NCBI GenBank assembly: GCA_019752015.1 | Contig: JAIEMQ010000008.1 | Coordinates: 1 to 64,000, forward strand | Direction of reading: 5' to 3' | DNA length: 64,000 nt | DNA from: Cyanobacteriota bacterium | Lineage (GTDB): Bacteria > Acidobacteriota > Vicinamibacteria > Vicinamibacterales > UBA2999 | Part shown: positions 49,574 through 58,605 of the stretch, in pieces | Layout of the letters: each line of letters opens with the position of its first letter | How positions within the stretch are numbered: position 1 is the first letter of the stretch | The notes under the pieces: model-generated | Told to the model about the DNA's origin: nothing | The model's database searches: none | The model's input: only the letters and a program-made list of their open reading frames with translations | Made by a program: the position numbers and the translations under genes

Positions 49574-50209
49574 ATGAGGCCAGTCGTGAAAGCCGCGGGT
49601 ATCCTCGCCGGCATTGGAGCTGCAGTCGGCATTCTGGCGTTCATTTATCTCATGAACACGGGCCTGAGCGCACGTGAAACACCTGGTGCGTTGGAGACCG
49701 CGCTGGCATTGCGGGCGCGGAATCTCACGATCGGCTGGCACGCCCGAAAGGTGACCAACCCGACGCAATCGAATCCCGAGCTGTTGGCGCAAGGGCGCGA
49801 GCATTTCGCCGATCATTGCGCGACGTGCCATGCCAACGACGGCAGCGGCAATACGGACTTCGGCCGCGGGATGTTTCCCAAACCGCCGGACATGCGGCTG
49901 GCGCGAACGCAACAATTGAGCGACGGGGAGATGTTTTACATCATCGAGAACGGCATTCGCTTTACGGGCATGCCGGGCTTCGGCACTGGCGACACGTCCG
50001 CCAAATCGTCTTCCTGGGCTCTGGTAAATTTCATCAGGCATCTGCCGCAGCTCACCGAAGAGGAATTGTCCGAGATGGAGGGCTTGAACCCCGCACCGCC
50101 CGCCGAGATCGAACGGCGGCTCCAGGAGCGTCAGTTCATGCAAGGCGGCGACAGTCCAAAGCCGGCCATGCCCATGCCGATGCCGCCTCATAAGGGCGAT
50201 CACAAATGA
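49574..50209 (+). CDS. Membrane-anchored monohaem cytochrome c
   Basis: 211 residues. An uncleaved N-terminal helix (AAGILAGIGAAVGILAFIYLM) anchors it. Haem attachment is CATCH (Cys82, Cys85, His86); Met in GMFPKPPDM or TGMPGFG supplies the sixth ligand. The C-terminus is Pro/Met/His-rich (PAMPMPMPPHKGDHK), suggesting copper contact. It lies 52 bases ahead of copA and reads in the same direction, so it may pass electrons to or from the multicopper oxidase or respond to copper oxidation. It probably faces the periplasm. Confidence 0.88.
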   Translation: MRPVVKAAGILAGIGAAVGILAFIYLMNTGLSARETPGALETALALRARNLTIGWHARKVTNPTQSNPELLAQGREHFADHCATCHANDGSGNTDFGRGMFPKPPDMRLARTQQLSDGEMFYIIENGIRFTGMPGFGTGDTSAKSSSWALVNFIRHLPQLTEEELSEMEGLNPAPPAEIERRLQERQFMQGGDSPKPAMPMPMPPHKGDHK

Positions 50210-50261
50210 CTGGCGCATGGCACGAAGCGTGCTTGTGTAAAATCGTTCTCAGGAGAGCTTG

Positions 50262-52190
50262 ATGAGTTCAGCAAGGAAGCAGGCGGCCGTGGTCAAAACG
50301 TACCCGCCATCACGGCGGACGTTCGTGAAGGGTCTTGCGATTGGCGGCGCTGTCGCGGGCATGGGGCTGTGGCGCGAAACGGCGTGGGCGCAGGCGCTGT
50401 CCAGACAGCCCGCCGTCGAATTGTCGGGTACCGAATTCGATCTCCGGATCGGCGAAACGCTGATGAACTTCACCGGACGCACGCGAACGGCGTTGACCGT
50501 CAATGGATCCATTCCAGCCCCGACGCTACGGTGGCGCGAAGGGGACACGGTGACGCTGCGCGTCACCAACGCGTTTAAAAACACGCGCGAAGATACCTCC
50601 ATCCACTGGCACGGCATCCTGCTGCCGGCGAACATGGATGGCGTGCCCGGGATAAGCTTTCCCGGCATTCACCCGGGCGAGACATTTACATATAAATTCC
50701 AGGTCCGGCAGGGCGGCACTTATTGGTACCACAGCCATTCCGGTTTCCAGGAGCAGCGCGGCGTCTATGGCGCCATCGTGATCGAACCGCGCCAGCCGTC
50801 TCCGGTGCAATTTGACCGTGAGCATGTGGTAGTGCTGTCCGACTGGACCGACCGCGACCCGGGACCACAACTGTTCGCGAAACTGAAGAAACAGTCGGAT
50901 TACTTCAACTTCAACCAGCGGACCGTCGGCGATTTTTTCAGCGACGTTCGTCGTCAGGGACTGGCGGCGACGATCAACGATCGCAAGATGTGGGGTCAAA
51001 TGCGAATGGCCCCGACGGATCTCTCCGACGTCAGCGCCTACACCTACACGTATCTCATGAACGGCACCGCGCCCGCGGGCAACTGGACCGGGCTGTTCAA
51101 GCCGGGAGAGCGCGTGCGTCTGCGCTTCGTCAACGGCGCCGCCATGACGTATTTCGACGTCCGAATTCCCGGGCTGAAGATGACGGTGGTCGCCGCAGAC
51201 GGTAATTACATCCACCCGGTGACGGTCGACGAATTTCGCATCGGCGTGGCCGAAACCTACGACGTCGTCGTCGAACCGACCGGGCAGGATGCGTTCACGA
51301 TCTTCGCGCAATCGATGGATCGCACAGGCTATGCTGCCGGCACGCTCGCCGTCCGGCACGGATTGCAGGCGCCAGTGCCCACGCCCGATCCGCGGCAGCT
51401 GCTGACGATGGCGGACATGGGGATGTCGCACGGCGACATGGGCGGCATGAGTGGGATGAGCGGCCACGACATGGCCGCCATGGGCGCACCGGCCGCGACA
51501 CCGCCCGCGCCAGCCGCTCCGGATCCTCACGCCGGCCACACCATGCCGGGCCAGAACACGTCGCCGGCGGCGCCGAGCCAGCCCGCGCCGCCCGACCCGC
51601 ATGCGGGACACGTCATGCCCGGCAGCACGTCCGGAATGCAGATGGACATGGGTGGAATGGGAGGCATGCAGGCGCATCCCGAATCGGAAGAAGGCAATCC
51701 GCTGGTCGACAACCAGGCGATGTCGCCGATGTCACGCCTGGACGATCCGGGCGTCGGCCTGCGCGGCAACGGCCGTAAAGTCCTGACTTACTCCGACATG
51801 CGCACCATCTTCGACGATCCCGATGGCCGCGATCCAGGACGCACCATTGAAATTCACCTCACCGGCCACATGAATAAATTCTCCTGGTCATTCGACGGCG
51901 TCAAGTCTTCGCGTGCCGAGCCGGTGCGCCTGAATTATGGTGAACGGATGCGCATCGTGCTCGTGAACGACACCATGATGTCGCACCCGATCCACCTGCA
52001 CGGCATGTGGAGCGACGTCGAGAACGACGCCGGCGAGTTCATGCTGCGCAAACACACGGTGGATATGCCACCGGGCACGAAGCGGACATTCCGCGTCCGT
52101 GCTGACGCGCTCGGAGGGTGGGCATTTCACTGCCACCTGCAGCTGCACATGGAAGCGGGCATGTTCCGTGAAGTGAGGGTCGAGGAATGA
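50262..52190 (+). CDS. copA: CopA/PcoA-type multicopper oxidase, Tat-exported
   Basis: 642 residues from ATG 50262 after AGGAG. A Tat signal (SRRTFVKG at residues 17-24, then GLAIGGAVAGMGL) exports it folded. Copper ligands: HWHG (His115, His117), HSHSGFQ, HPIHLHG (near 575) and HCHLQLHMEAGM for the T1 and trinuclear sites. A Met-rich insert of about 120 residues (MADMGMSHGDMGGMSGM and twice PDPHAGHxMPG) lies before the last domain, as in PcoA/CopA proteins that oxidise and store Cu. It acts in the periplasm to convert Cu(I) to Cu(II). The stop overlaps copB (ATGA). Confidence 0.95.
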   Translation: MSSARKQAAVVKTYPPSRRTFVKGLAIGGAVAGMGLWRETAWAQALSRQPAVELSGTEFDLRIGETLMNFTGRTRTALTVNGSIPAPTLRWREGDTVTLRVTNAFKNTREDTSIHWHGILLPANMDGVPGISFPGIHPGETFTYKFQVRQGGTYWYHSHSGFQEQRGVYGAIVIEPRQPSPVQFDREHVVVLSDWTDRDPGPQLFAKLKKQSDYFNFNQRTVGDFFSDVRRQGLAATINDRKMWGQMRMAPTDLSDVSAYTYTYLMNGTAPAGNWTGLFKPGERVRLRFVNGAAMTYFDVRIPGLKMTVVAADGNYIHPVTVDEFRIGVAETYDVVVEPTGQDAFTIFAQSMDRTGYAAGTLAVRHGLQAPVPTPDPRQLLTMADMGMSHGDMGGMSGMSGHDMAAMGAPAATPPAPAAPDPHAGHTMPGQNTSPAAPSQPAPPDPHAGHVMPGSTSGMQMDMGGMGGMQAHPESEEGNPLVDNQAMSPMSRLDDPGVGLRGNGRKVLTYSDMRTIFDDPDGRDPGRTIEIHLTGHMNKFSWSFDGVKSSRAEPVRLNYGERMRIVLVNDTMMSHPIHLHGMWSDVENDAGEFMLRKHTVDMPPGTKRTFRVRADALGGWAFHCHLQLHMEAGMFREVRVEE

Positions 52191-53206
52191 CGCTCACCGC
52201 AGTCACGCGAGCCGTCTTCGTCGCCGGTTCCCTCGCCGTCACCGTTCCGGCATTCGCTCAGGATCCGCATGCCGGGCATGGTCAACCCGCAAAGGCAGCG
52301 GCGAAACCGGCACCGGCAAAACCGCAGCCGCCGAAGCCCCAGCCGCAGTCCGCGAAACCTCAGCAGGTGGAGGATCCGCCGGTCTCCAAACCCGCCGGCT
52401 CTCCTGCAATGAAAGAGATGCCGGCGGCGGGCACCGAGGATCATTCCGCGCACGGGGCAACACCCGCCACCGACCCTGATGCCGCTCGTCAACAGCCGAA
52501 GGAACCGATTCCGCCGATCACCGATGCCGATCGCGCGGCCGCATTTCCGCCGGGACTCCACGGGCACCCGGTGCACGACCGCGCCATCAATTACATGTTT
52601 CTGTTCGACCAGTTGGAGTGGCAGGGACCCGGGAACGGCGGCGGCAACCTTGATTCCCTCAATTGGATTGGCGGTGATCGCTCCCGAATCTGGATCCGCA
52701 GCGAAGCAGAGTCGCAACGCAGCCGCCTCGAAAATGCGTTCGTCGATGTGCTGTATGGGCGATCGATTGCACGCTGGTGGGATGTGGTCGGCGGCATGCG
52801 TCAGGACTTCGGGACCGGACCCGGCCGGACCTGGGTGGGCGGCGGCCTCCAGGGCCTCGCGCCCTACTGGTTCAATGTCGCAGCGACGGCGTATGTCGGC
52901 GAGGGCGCGCGGACGCATGCCCGTTTCGAAGTCGAATACGAATTGCTCCTGACCAATCGCTTGATCCTGCAACCGCTGTTCGAAGCCGAATTGTACGGGA
53001 AGTCAGATCCCGAGCGGGCCCTCGGTGCCGGCCTCAGCGCCATCGACACAGGGCTGCGTATGCGGTACGAGTTCAAACGTGAGCTCGCGCCGTATGTCGG
53101 CATCACGTGGAACCGTAAAATGTTTGGCACTGGCGATTTGGTGCGGGCTGCGGGTGGGCAGGCCGGCACGACGAGAATCGCGGTCGGCTTACGTACCTGG
53201 TTTTAA
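52187..53206 (+). CDS. copB: CopB-type outer-membrane copper resistance protein
   Basis: 339 residues. A signal peptide (AVFVAGSLAVTVPAFA) precedes a linker starting DPHAGHGQPAK, rich in Ala, Pro and Lys, with HSAHG further on. The C-terminal 220 residues are the CopB barrel: AINYMFLFDQLEWQ, DRSRIWIRSEAESQ, YGRSIARWWDVVGGMRQDFG and the closing RIAVGLRTWF. CopB proteins are thought to bind or shed copper at the outer membrane with CopA. It shares the PHAGH motif with CopA, and its start overlaps the copA stop, marking a two-gene operon with the cytochrome upstream. Confidence 0.93.
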   Translation: MTLTAVTRAVFVAGSLAVTVPAFAQDPHAGHGQPAKAAAKPAPAKPQPPKPQPQSAKPQQVEDPPVSKPAGSPAMKEMPAAGTEDHSAHGATPATDPDAARQQPKEPIPPITDADRAAAFPPGLHGHPVHDRAINYMFLFDQLEWQGPGNGGGNLDSLNWIGGDRSRIWIRSEAESQRSRLENAFVDVLYGRSIARWWDVVGGMRQDFGTGPGRTWVGGGLQGLAPYWFNVAATAYVGEGARTHARFEVEYELLLTNRLILQPLFEAELYGKSDPERALGAGLSAIDTGLRMRYEFKRELAPYVGITWNRKMFGTGDLVRAAGGQAGTTRIAVGLRTWF

Positions 53207-53275
53207 CGGCACGGACGCGAGGACTGGTTTCGAGTCCCCGCCTCCGAGCCAATTGGTTGCGAATCTTCACAAAGC

Positions 53276-53854
53276 TCACTCGACGATGACTTTGCCGCGC
53301 ATCCCCTTCTCGAAGTGCTTCTCGAGGAAGCAGCCGGACATCCATTCGCCTCTTCGCGTGACCGGCAGCGTGAAGGTCATGAGGTAGGTGTCACCGGCCT
53401 CGGCTTCCACCATCGTGCCGTGCGGCTTCGCCCCGCCGTGTCCACCGCCAGCGGCGTGCTCGGCCCCGTGCCCTGCCTCCTCCTTCGGTCGCGTTGAGCT
53501 CGCACCGGCCGATCGCCCGGACGCGGCGGCCTGCTTTTGGATGCCGACCTGAACGTCGGCGAAGAGATCCTGCTCGAATGCGCCCTGGTGTGGTTCCCGC
53601 CCCGCCATGAATTCATGCGGGATTTTCCCACGGTTCCGGATCACGAGCGTGACGGGACGGCCGGCGGGTATTCGCAACGGTTCGGGGGCAAACGAGTATT
53701 CGTTCATTTGCACCTCGATGCGTACCGGCTCGGCGGGTTGCGCGGGCGCTGCCAATCCGCTGGCCCACAGAACTCCGCCCCAGGCGACGACGACGGAGCC
53801 CAACGCGAGCACTGGGACCCCGGACAACCTTTGCGACAGATTCAAGCTGATCAT
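53276..53854 (-). CDS. Cupredoxin-like periplasmic protein
   Basis: 192 residues from ATG 53854. An N-terminal anchor or signal (VPVLALGSVVVAWGGVLWASGLA) precedes a single cupredoxin domain: VQMNEYSFAPEPLRIPAGRPVTL, KIPHEFMAGREP (His ligand), a His/Gly-rich insertion (EEAGHGAEHAAGGGHGG), and MSGCFLEKHFEKGMRGKVIV with Cys, His and Met of a type 1 copper site. It should carry copper or electrons in the periplasm. It is convergent with copB and may be regulated separately. Confidence 0.88.
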   Translation of the reverse strand: MISLNLSQRLSGVPVLALGSVVVAWGGVLWASGLAAPAQPAEPVRIEVQMNEYSFAPEPLRIPAGRPVTLVIRNRGKIPHEFMAGREPHQGAFEQDLFADVQVGIQKQAAASGRSAGASSTRPKEEAGHGAEHAAGGGHGGAKPHGTMVEAEAGDTYLMTFTLPVTRRGEWMSGCFLEKHFEKGMRGKVIVE

Positions 53855-54057
53855 GACGAACTCCTCGTTCTTAGCCGTGGTGAGTGCCGATGCTGACATT
53901 GAGATCAGGCGGCATCCGCGCGTCCGGTATAGCGCAGTCGGCGGTAGACGCGCATTAAAAGTTCTTCACGGAGTACGTTGAGCTGTTCCAGGGCCTGCCG
54001 GCGGGTGGCGATCGCGAACAGCACTCACGGTCGACGACAGGCGCTCCGCGTTCGATC

Positions 54058-56508
54058 TCAGAACCGGTAGCGGATGCCGAGCGACGGCAGCAGCGGTAAC
54101 CCGTTTCCCGGCGACGATCTCACGCGTGGGCGATCCGATTGCGGATCGTATTCCAACACCGGTTCGACACTGCCGGCATTCTTTCGATTCAGCGCGTTAA
54201 TCACGTCGATATAGAACTGCCAGCGGCCGCCCGACCACCGTGGCCGGAACGTCACCCGCATATCGAGCCGCGCGAAGGCCGGCAGCCGCGATGCATTCAG
54301 GTTGCTGATGTTGCCCATGTCGGGTTCCCACACCAGCAACCCTGTGCGATCGCGTTGCGGCACGAGCTCGCGCACGTTGCCGTCGCCGTCCGCATCGTCG
54401 ACATCGGCCACGGCGGCAGGGCGCACGCCGATGGCGGGCGTGTATGGAAATCCGGACTGAACGCGCAACGTTGCGGCAAGATCCAGCGCCGGCCGAACCG
54501 CGTAAGCCGCGACCACGCTCAGCGCGTGCCGGCGATCGTAATCAAACGGAAAGCTCCGCCCATAGGCGATCGTCTGCGCCCGGCCGAGCGTGTACGACAC
54601 CCATCCAGTCAGGCGATCGTCTGAGGATGTCTTCTGCCGTGCGAGGTACACATCCACACCGTACGCGCGTCCGCTGCGGTTGTTCGAGGGAACCGTGGTG
54701 ATGCGCGGCGCGTCCAGGCCCGCCGGCCGGATCGCCTCCGGAAAATCGTAGGCCGCCGCACGCTCGATGGCTTCGGCCGGCGTCTCGAGCCTGCCGCCGA
54801 TCAGCCGATCGAAGCGCTTGTAATACGCCTCGACTCGCGTCACGACGCCGCGCGACACGGGGCGCTCGGCGCTGACCAGTGCATGCCACGCGCGCTCGCT
54901 CTGCAGGCGCCGTCCGCCGGCGCCGGTCAAATCGACGAAATAGTCGGATTGCAACAGCTTCTCGTAGCCGGGGCTTTGGGTGAACAATCCACCGGCAGCA
55001 CGCAGCCGCACGGCGCCGATCGCCGTGGTGAGGGCGAGACGCGGCGATGCCGTCACCTCGCCGGCCAGCCCGCTCCAGTCGACGCGGAGGCCTGACTCGG
55101 TCTGGATCCGCGGCCCGAGCGATCCGCGATCGATGATCCATGCGCCCGCACGCCGCGCCGCCGCCGAGGAATCCAGCCGCGGCGGCAGTGCGGATCCACC
55201 GAACATCGACGACGGGTTGCTCTCGTGCGGATTGCCGCCGCCGCTGATACGCCATGCCCAGCCGGTCTGGATCGCATGCGTCTCGAAGCCGGTTTCGACG
55301 ACGTGTCCCGCCGCGGCGGTAATGGCGGTCTCGTGCCGGATGGCGAGGTCGCGCACACCAACGGCCCTCGTGAACGCGATCGTTCCCACGCCGGCCGCAT
55401 CGTCATCCGCACGGTTCGAGCGTCGCGACTCGTTGCGAAACGCAGCATCGACGTCGAAGTTCTCGCGATTCCGGTACCAGGAGAGCGTGGTCCTGGTCGT
55501 GAGCCGCCGTCCGAACGGCGACGCAAAAGACACCGCGCCGAGTGCATTGCGCGTCTGGGACTGCAAGCCAAACCGTTCCCCGCTGGTGTCGCCATTGAGT
55601 GCGGCGTTTGTCCCCTCGCGGCTGATCAAGCCGAACACCCTGAGTTGGCGTCCTGGCGTTGGTTCCCACGCCATCGCCGTCTGGAGATCGGCAAACGACG
55701 GCAGGTTGGTGTTGACAATCCGCTCGGCGATCAAATCGTAGTAAGTACGGCGCGCGGTGATCAGCCACGACGCCGACGACGTTCCTGGCAGCCGCCCCTC
55801 GGTCACGACGTTCGCATCGGTGAGTCCGAGCGTGGCCGATCCGCGCAGCGGCGCAGCGCGGGTGCCGGTGCGATTCTCGATCAGGAGAATCGACGACAGC
55901 CGATCTCCATACCGTGCGCTGAACCCTCCCGTGCCGAGCTCAAAACGCTGGACGGTTTCGGGGTTGAACGCGCTGGTCAGTCCGAACAGACGATAGGGAT
56001 TGTAGATTTCCACACCATCCATCATCGTCAGGTTTTGATCCGGACCACCGCCACGCACGCTGACACGGCTGCTGAATTCGCCCGTCGCCGCTACTCCGGG
56101 CAGGGTGGCGAGGGCGCGGAAGATGTTGTCGCCTGTGCCCGCGAGGGCGGTGACCTGCTGCGGGCTGACTTCCTGCACTGATGGTGCCGGCGCGGGCGCC
56201 GCAGTCACGGTCACGCTCTCGTCAAACCGTGGGCGCGCGACGAGCGTGATCTCCACGGTGACGCCGTTCGCCGGCACGTCGACCTGCAGGGATGCGTCCA
56301 CATATCCGGCGGCTGAAGCAGCGAGCACGACTGTTCCGATCATCACTGACGCCGTGAAACGTCCTGTGGCATCGGTGGTCACGGTCTGCGTGCCGGAGTG
56401 GAGGACGGCAGCGATGATGGGCCGCCGCGTGGCGGCGTCGATTACCGTTCCGCGCACTGTGGCTTCCTGCGTGAGGATGGCGCCGGCCAGCAGCAACAGT
56501 GAAGTCAC
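54058..56508 (-). CDS. TonB-dependent receptor
   Basis: 816 residues from GTG 56508, which gives a short signal peptide (TSLLLLAGAILTQ); longer in-frame starts add unlikely residues. Order: carboxypeptidase-regulatory-like domain (VRGTVIDAATRRPIIAAVLHSG), plug domain (DNIFRALATLPGVAATGEFSSRVSVRGGGPDQN) and a barrel ending in GIRYRF. The region VEIYNPYRLFGLTSAFNPETV is typical of receptors with a peptidase-regulatory N-terminus. Substrate unknown; near copper genes it might import a metal complex. Divergent from the propeller gene at 56677. Confidence 0.88.
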   Translation of the reverse strand: MTSLLLLAGAILTQEATVRGTVIDAATRRPIIAAVLHSGTQTVTTDATGRFTASVMIGTVVLAASAAGYVDASLQVDVPANGVTVEITLVARPRFDESVTVTAAPAPAPSVQEVSPQQVTALAGTGDNIFRALATLPGVAATGEFSSRVSVRGGGPDQNLTMMDGVEIYNPYRLFGLTSAFNPETVQRFELGTGGFSARYGDRLSSILLIENRTGTRAAPLRGSATLGLTDANVVTEGRLPGTSSASWLITARRTYYDLIAERIVNTNLPSFADLQTAMAWEPTPGRQLRVFGLISREGTNAALNGDTSGERFGLQSQTRNALGAVSFASPFGRRLTTRTTLSWYRNRENFDVDAAFRNESRRSNRADDDAAGVGTIAFTRAVGVRDLAIRHETAITAAAGHVVETGFETHAIQTGWAWRISGGGNPHESNPSSMFGGSALPPRLDSSAAARRAGAWIIDRGSLGPRIQTESGLRVDWSGLAGEVTASPRLALTTAIGAVRLRAAGGLFTQSPGYEKLLQSDYFVDLTGAGGRRLQSERAWHALVSAERPVSRGVVTRVEAYYKRFDRLIGGRLETPAEAIERAAAYDFPEAIRPAGLDAPRITTVPSNNRSGRAYGVDVYLARQKTSSDDRLTGWVSYTLGRAQTIAYGRSFPFDYDRRHALSVVAAYAVRPALDLAATLRVQSGFPYTPAIGVRPAAVADVDDADGDGNVRELVPQRDRTGLLVWEPDMGNISNLNASRLPAFARLDMRVTFRPRWSGGRWQFYIDVINALNRKNAGSVEPVLEYDPQSDRPRVRSSPGNGLPLLPSLGIRYRF

Positions 56509-56676
56509 GAGGGCCTCGTGACCTGCCGCACCACCGCCGGCCTCAGTGCAAGAGATCGCCGCGCACGCATCGGGCAATTGTCGCACGCGACACGAGAAGT
56601 GAGCCTGCCGGGGAGGTTTCATTAACGGCCATTAACATTTGCGCGAGGATGACCATGACCGCGGTATCATCACCGC

Positions 56677-57915
56677 ATGATCATGCCTCGCGCTCTCGCG
56701 GTGGTCACCGCCGCCTTGCTTGCCGTGACAGTCACCTCAGGTACCACCGCGCAGTCGATTGACGGCACCATTGCCGCCGTGGCCTCACCCGCGGGACCGT
56801 CGAGCGCGCAGCCGCAATTGACGGTGTCGGCGCGCGGCGTGTTGCTCAGCTGGATTGAACGCACCGGCGACGTGGCAGCGCTCAAATTTTCCGAATGGAA
56901 GGGCGGTGCATGGACGGCGCCGCGCACCGTCTCGAGCGGTCGCGACTGGTTCGTCAACTGGGCCGATGTGCCGTCGGTGATTCGGCTCGCGGACGGATCG
57001 CTGTACGGTCATTGGCTGCAGAAAAGCGGTCCCGATACCTACGCCTACGACGTGCGCCTCGCCCGTTCCACGGACGACGGCCAGACCTGGACGCCTTCGT
57101 TTACCCCGCACGACGACGCGACGAAGACCGAGCACGGCTTCGCGTCGCTGTTCCAGATGCCTGGCGCGGGTTTGGGACTGATCTGGCTCGATGGCCGGGC
57201 GATGAAGCCAGGTCATGGCGAGCCTGGCGGCGAGATGAGCGTGCGCGGCGCCATTTACGATCAAAAAGGAAAACAGATTTCAGAAGCCGCGGTTGACCTG
57301 CGGGTCTGCGAATGTTGTCCGACCACGGCGGCGGTGACTGCCGACGGCCCGATCGTCGCTTATCGCGATCGAAGCCCGGCGGAGATTCGCGACATCTACG
57401 TGGCCCGATTCGTCGCCGGTAAATGGACCGAGCCGGTGCCGGTGCATCGCGACAACTGGCAGATCGCCGCATGCCCCGTGAACGGCCCGGCGCTCAGCGC
57501 GATCGGCAAGACGGTGGCGCTCGCATGGTTCACCGCCAAGGGCGACGAGGGCCATACCTACGTCGCCTTCTCCAGCGACAGCGGTAAGTCCTTCGGCACA
57601 CCGGTGCGGCTCGACGACGTCAGCGCGCTGGGCCGGGTCGACGTCGCGCTGCTCGACGACGGATCCGCCGCGGCCACGTGGATTGAATTCGCCGGCGGCA
57701 AGGCGCAATTCAAGATGCGGCGCGTCACCGCCGCCGGCGAACGATCGAGTGCGGTGACGGTGTCAGGATTGGCGGCCAGCCGCGCGAGCGGCTACCCGCG
57801 CATGGCGCGCGCCGGCAACGAGTTGATGTTTGCGTGGACCGAGAGCGGCACGCCGTCGAGGGTCTCGACGGCGCGTCTCTCGTTGACGAAGCTGCAGACT
57901 TCGCTCCAGCGATAA
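56677..57915 (+). CDS. Secreted sialidase-like beta-propeller protein
   Basis: 412 residues with a signal peptide (ALAVVTAALLAVTVTSGTTAQS). Repeated propeller blades contain sialidase-type Asp boxes (STDDGQTWTPSF, SSDSGKSFGTPV). A Cys motif VCECCPTTAAV and IAACPVNGPAL could bind metal. No catalytic Arg triad is evident, so enzymatic activity is doubtful. The gene is 9 bases ahead of the DUF5666-like protein. A 134-base piece of its 5' region is repeated at 61951-62084. I recall similar proteins in copper loci, but the role is unknown. Confidence 0.78.
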   Translation: MIMPRALAVVTAALLAVTVTSGTTAQSIDGTIAAVASPAGPSSAQPQLTVSARGVLLSWIERTGDVAALKFSEWKGGAWTAPRTVSSGRDWFVNWADVPSVIRLADGSLYGHWLQKSGPDTYAYDVRLARSTDDGQTWTPSFTPHDDATKTEHGFASLFQMPGAGLGLIWLDGRAMKPGHGEPGGEMSVRGAIYDQKGKQISEAAVDLRVCECCPTTAAVTADGPIVAYRDRSPAEIRDIYVARFVAGKWTEPVPVHRDNWQIAACPVNGPALSAIGKTVALAWFTAKGDEGHTYVAFSSDSGKSFGTPVRLDDVSALGRVDVALLDDGSAAATWIEFAGGKAQFKMRRVTAAGERSSAVTVSGLAASRASGYPRMARAGNELMFAWTESGTPSRVSTARLSLTKLQTSLQR

Positions 57916-57924
57916 GGAGGAAAT

Positions 57925-58233
57925 GTGACGCGACGAACCATAAGCTACGCAGCGGCAGGCCTGCTGTTGTCCTCGGCGCTACTGATGGGCGCGCACCCCG
58001 GCCACGAGTATCACATCGAGGGCACGGTGACCAAGATGCGCGCGCCGCACTTCGAGGTCAAGGACGCGAAGGGCAACACCGAGTCGTTCATGATCGTGCC
58101 TGGCACGGAAGTCTCGGTGAACAATTCACGCGCCACCGCGGCCGACATCGCGGTGGGCGTGCAGGCCGAGGTCGATGGCGTCGAAAACGATCGCGGCATC
58201 GTCGAAGCCAAAAAAGTCAGGCTGACGCGCTAA
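57925..58233 (+). CDS. Small secreted DUF5666-like protein with HPGHE start
   Basis: 102 residues from GTG 57925, with a strong AGGAGG site four bases upstream. The signal peptide (AAAGLLLSSALLMGA) leaves HPGHEYHIEGTVTKM at the mature N-terminus. The rest is a small barrel (HFEVKDAKGNTESFMIVPGTEV, VGVQAEVDGVENDRGIVEAKKV). It is a paralogue of the gene at 49099-49431. It follows the propeller gene in an apparent two-gene operon. The repeated His near the N-terminus suggests metal binding. Confidence 0.8.
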   Translation: MTRRTISYAAAGLLLSSALLMGAHPGHEYHIEGTVTKMRAPHFEVKDAKGNTESFMIVPGTEVSVNNSRATAADIAVGVQAEVDGVENDRGIVEAKKVRLTR

Positions 58234-58419
58234 TTTGAGCGGCGAACGCGAAGAGGCTTGATCGCGTTCAGGAATACCCGCACGTCGGGGCCCCAGGTGC
58301 AGGAGTGCTGCGCGTCCACGGCCGAGCCATCCCATTAGTGCGCGGTGACACCGCGCAGGTGGACGCTCCGACACCAGGAAACAGATTCTCTGACTGCACG
58401 ATAGGCGCCGCCAGGCCAA

Positions 58420-58530
58420 CGCGCGGGTGACGCGCGTTCATGGACGTCATCCGCGGGCGATAGCCCCACCGGCGTGCCGCATCGACGACCGCCTGCGCCA
58501 GCGGATGTCCCGGCCTTTGCCAGTTGCAGA
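58420..58530 (-). pseudogene. Possible fragment of a P-type ATPase
   Basis: At 58475-58510 the minus strand reads GHPLAQAVVDAA, like the HP motif of P1B ATPases (SEHPLAxAIV). The surrounding frame continues about 60 residues without other ATPase motifs. Very short evidence; the rest of this 370-base gap between genes holds nothing else recognisable except the promoter at its right end. Confidence 0.22.
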
Positions 58531-58538
58531 TAAACTCC

Positions 58539-58566
58539 TTGACCGACCAAAACGGTCGGATATATG
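58539..58566 (+). promoter_or_regulatory. Promoter with palindromic operator ahead of TonB receptor
   Basis: TTGACC (58539-58544) and TATATG (58561-58566) form a -35/-10 pair with 16-base spacing. Between them lies the inverted repeat CCGACC-N5-GGTCGG (58543-58548 and 58554-58559), filling the spacer. This arrangement suits repression by a TetR-type dimer. The receptor ATG is 40 bases downstream. No TetR-type gene is present nearby. Confidence 0.45.
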
Positions 58567-58605
58567 CTGCGAAGGCATCTTGCGACTGAGTCTCATTATC
58601 CAGAC

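Noticed and set aside
53218-53240. Short inverted repeat GGACT/AGTCC after copB as terminator
   Set aside because: Only five base pairs with a seven-base loop and no T-run; too weak to support.
56632-56670. TTAACA and TATCAT as promoter for the sialidase-like gene
   Set aside because: The spacer is 27 bases, outside the functional range.
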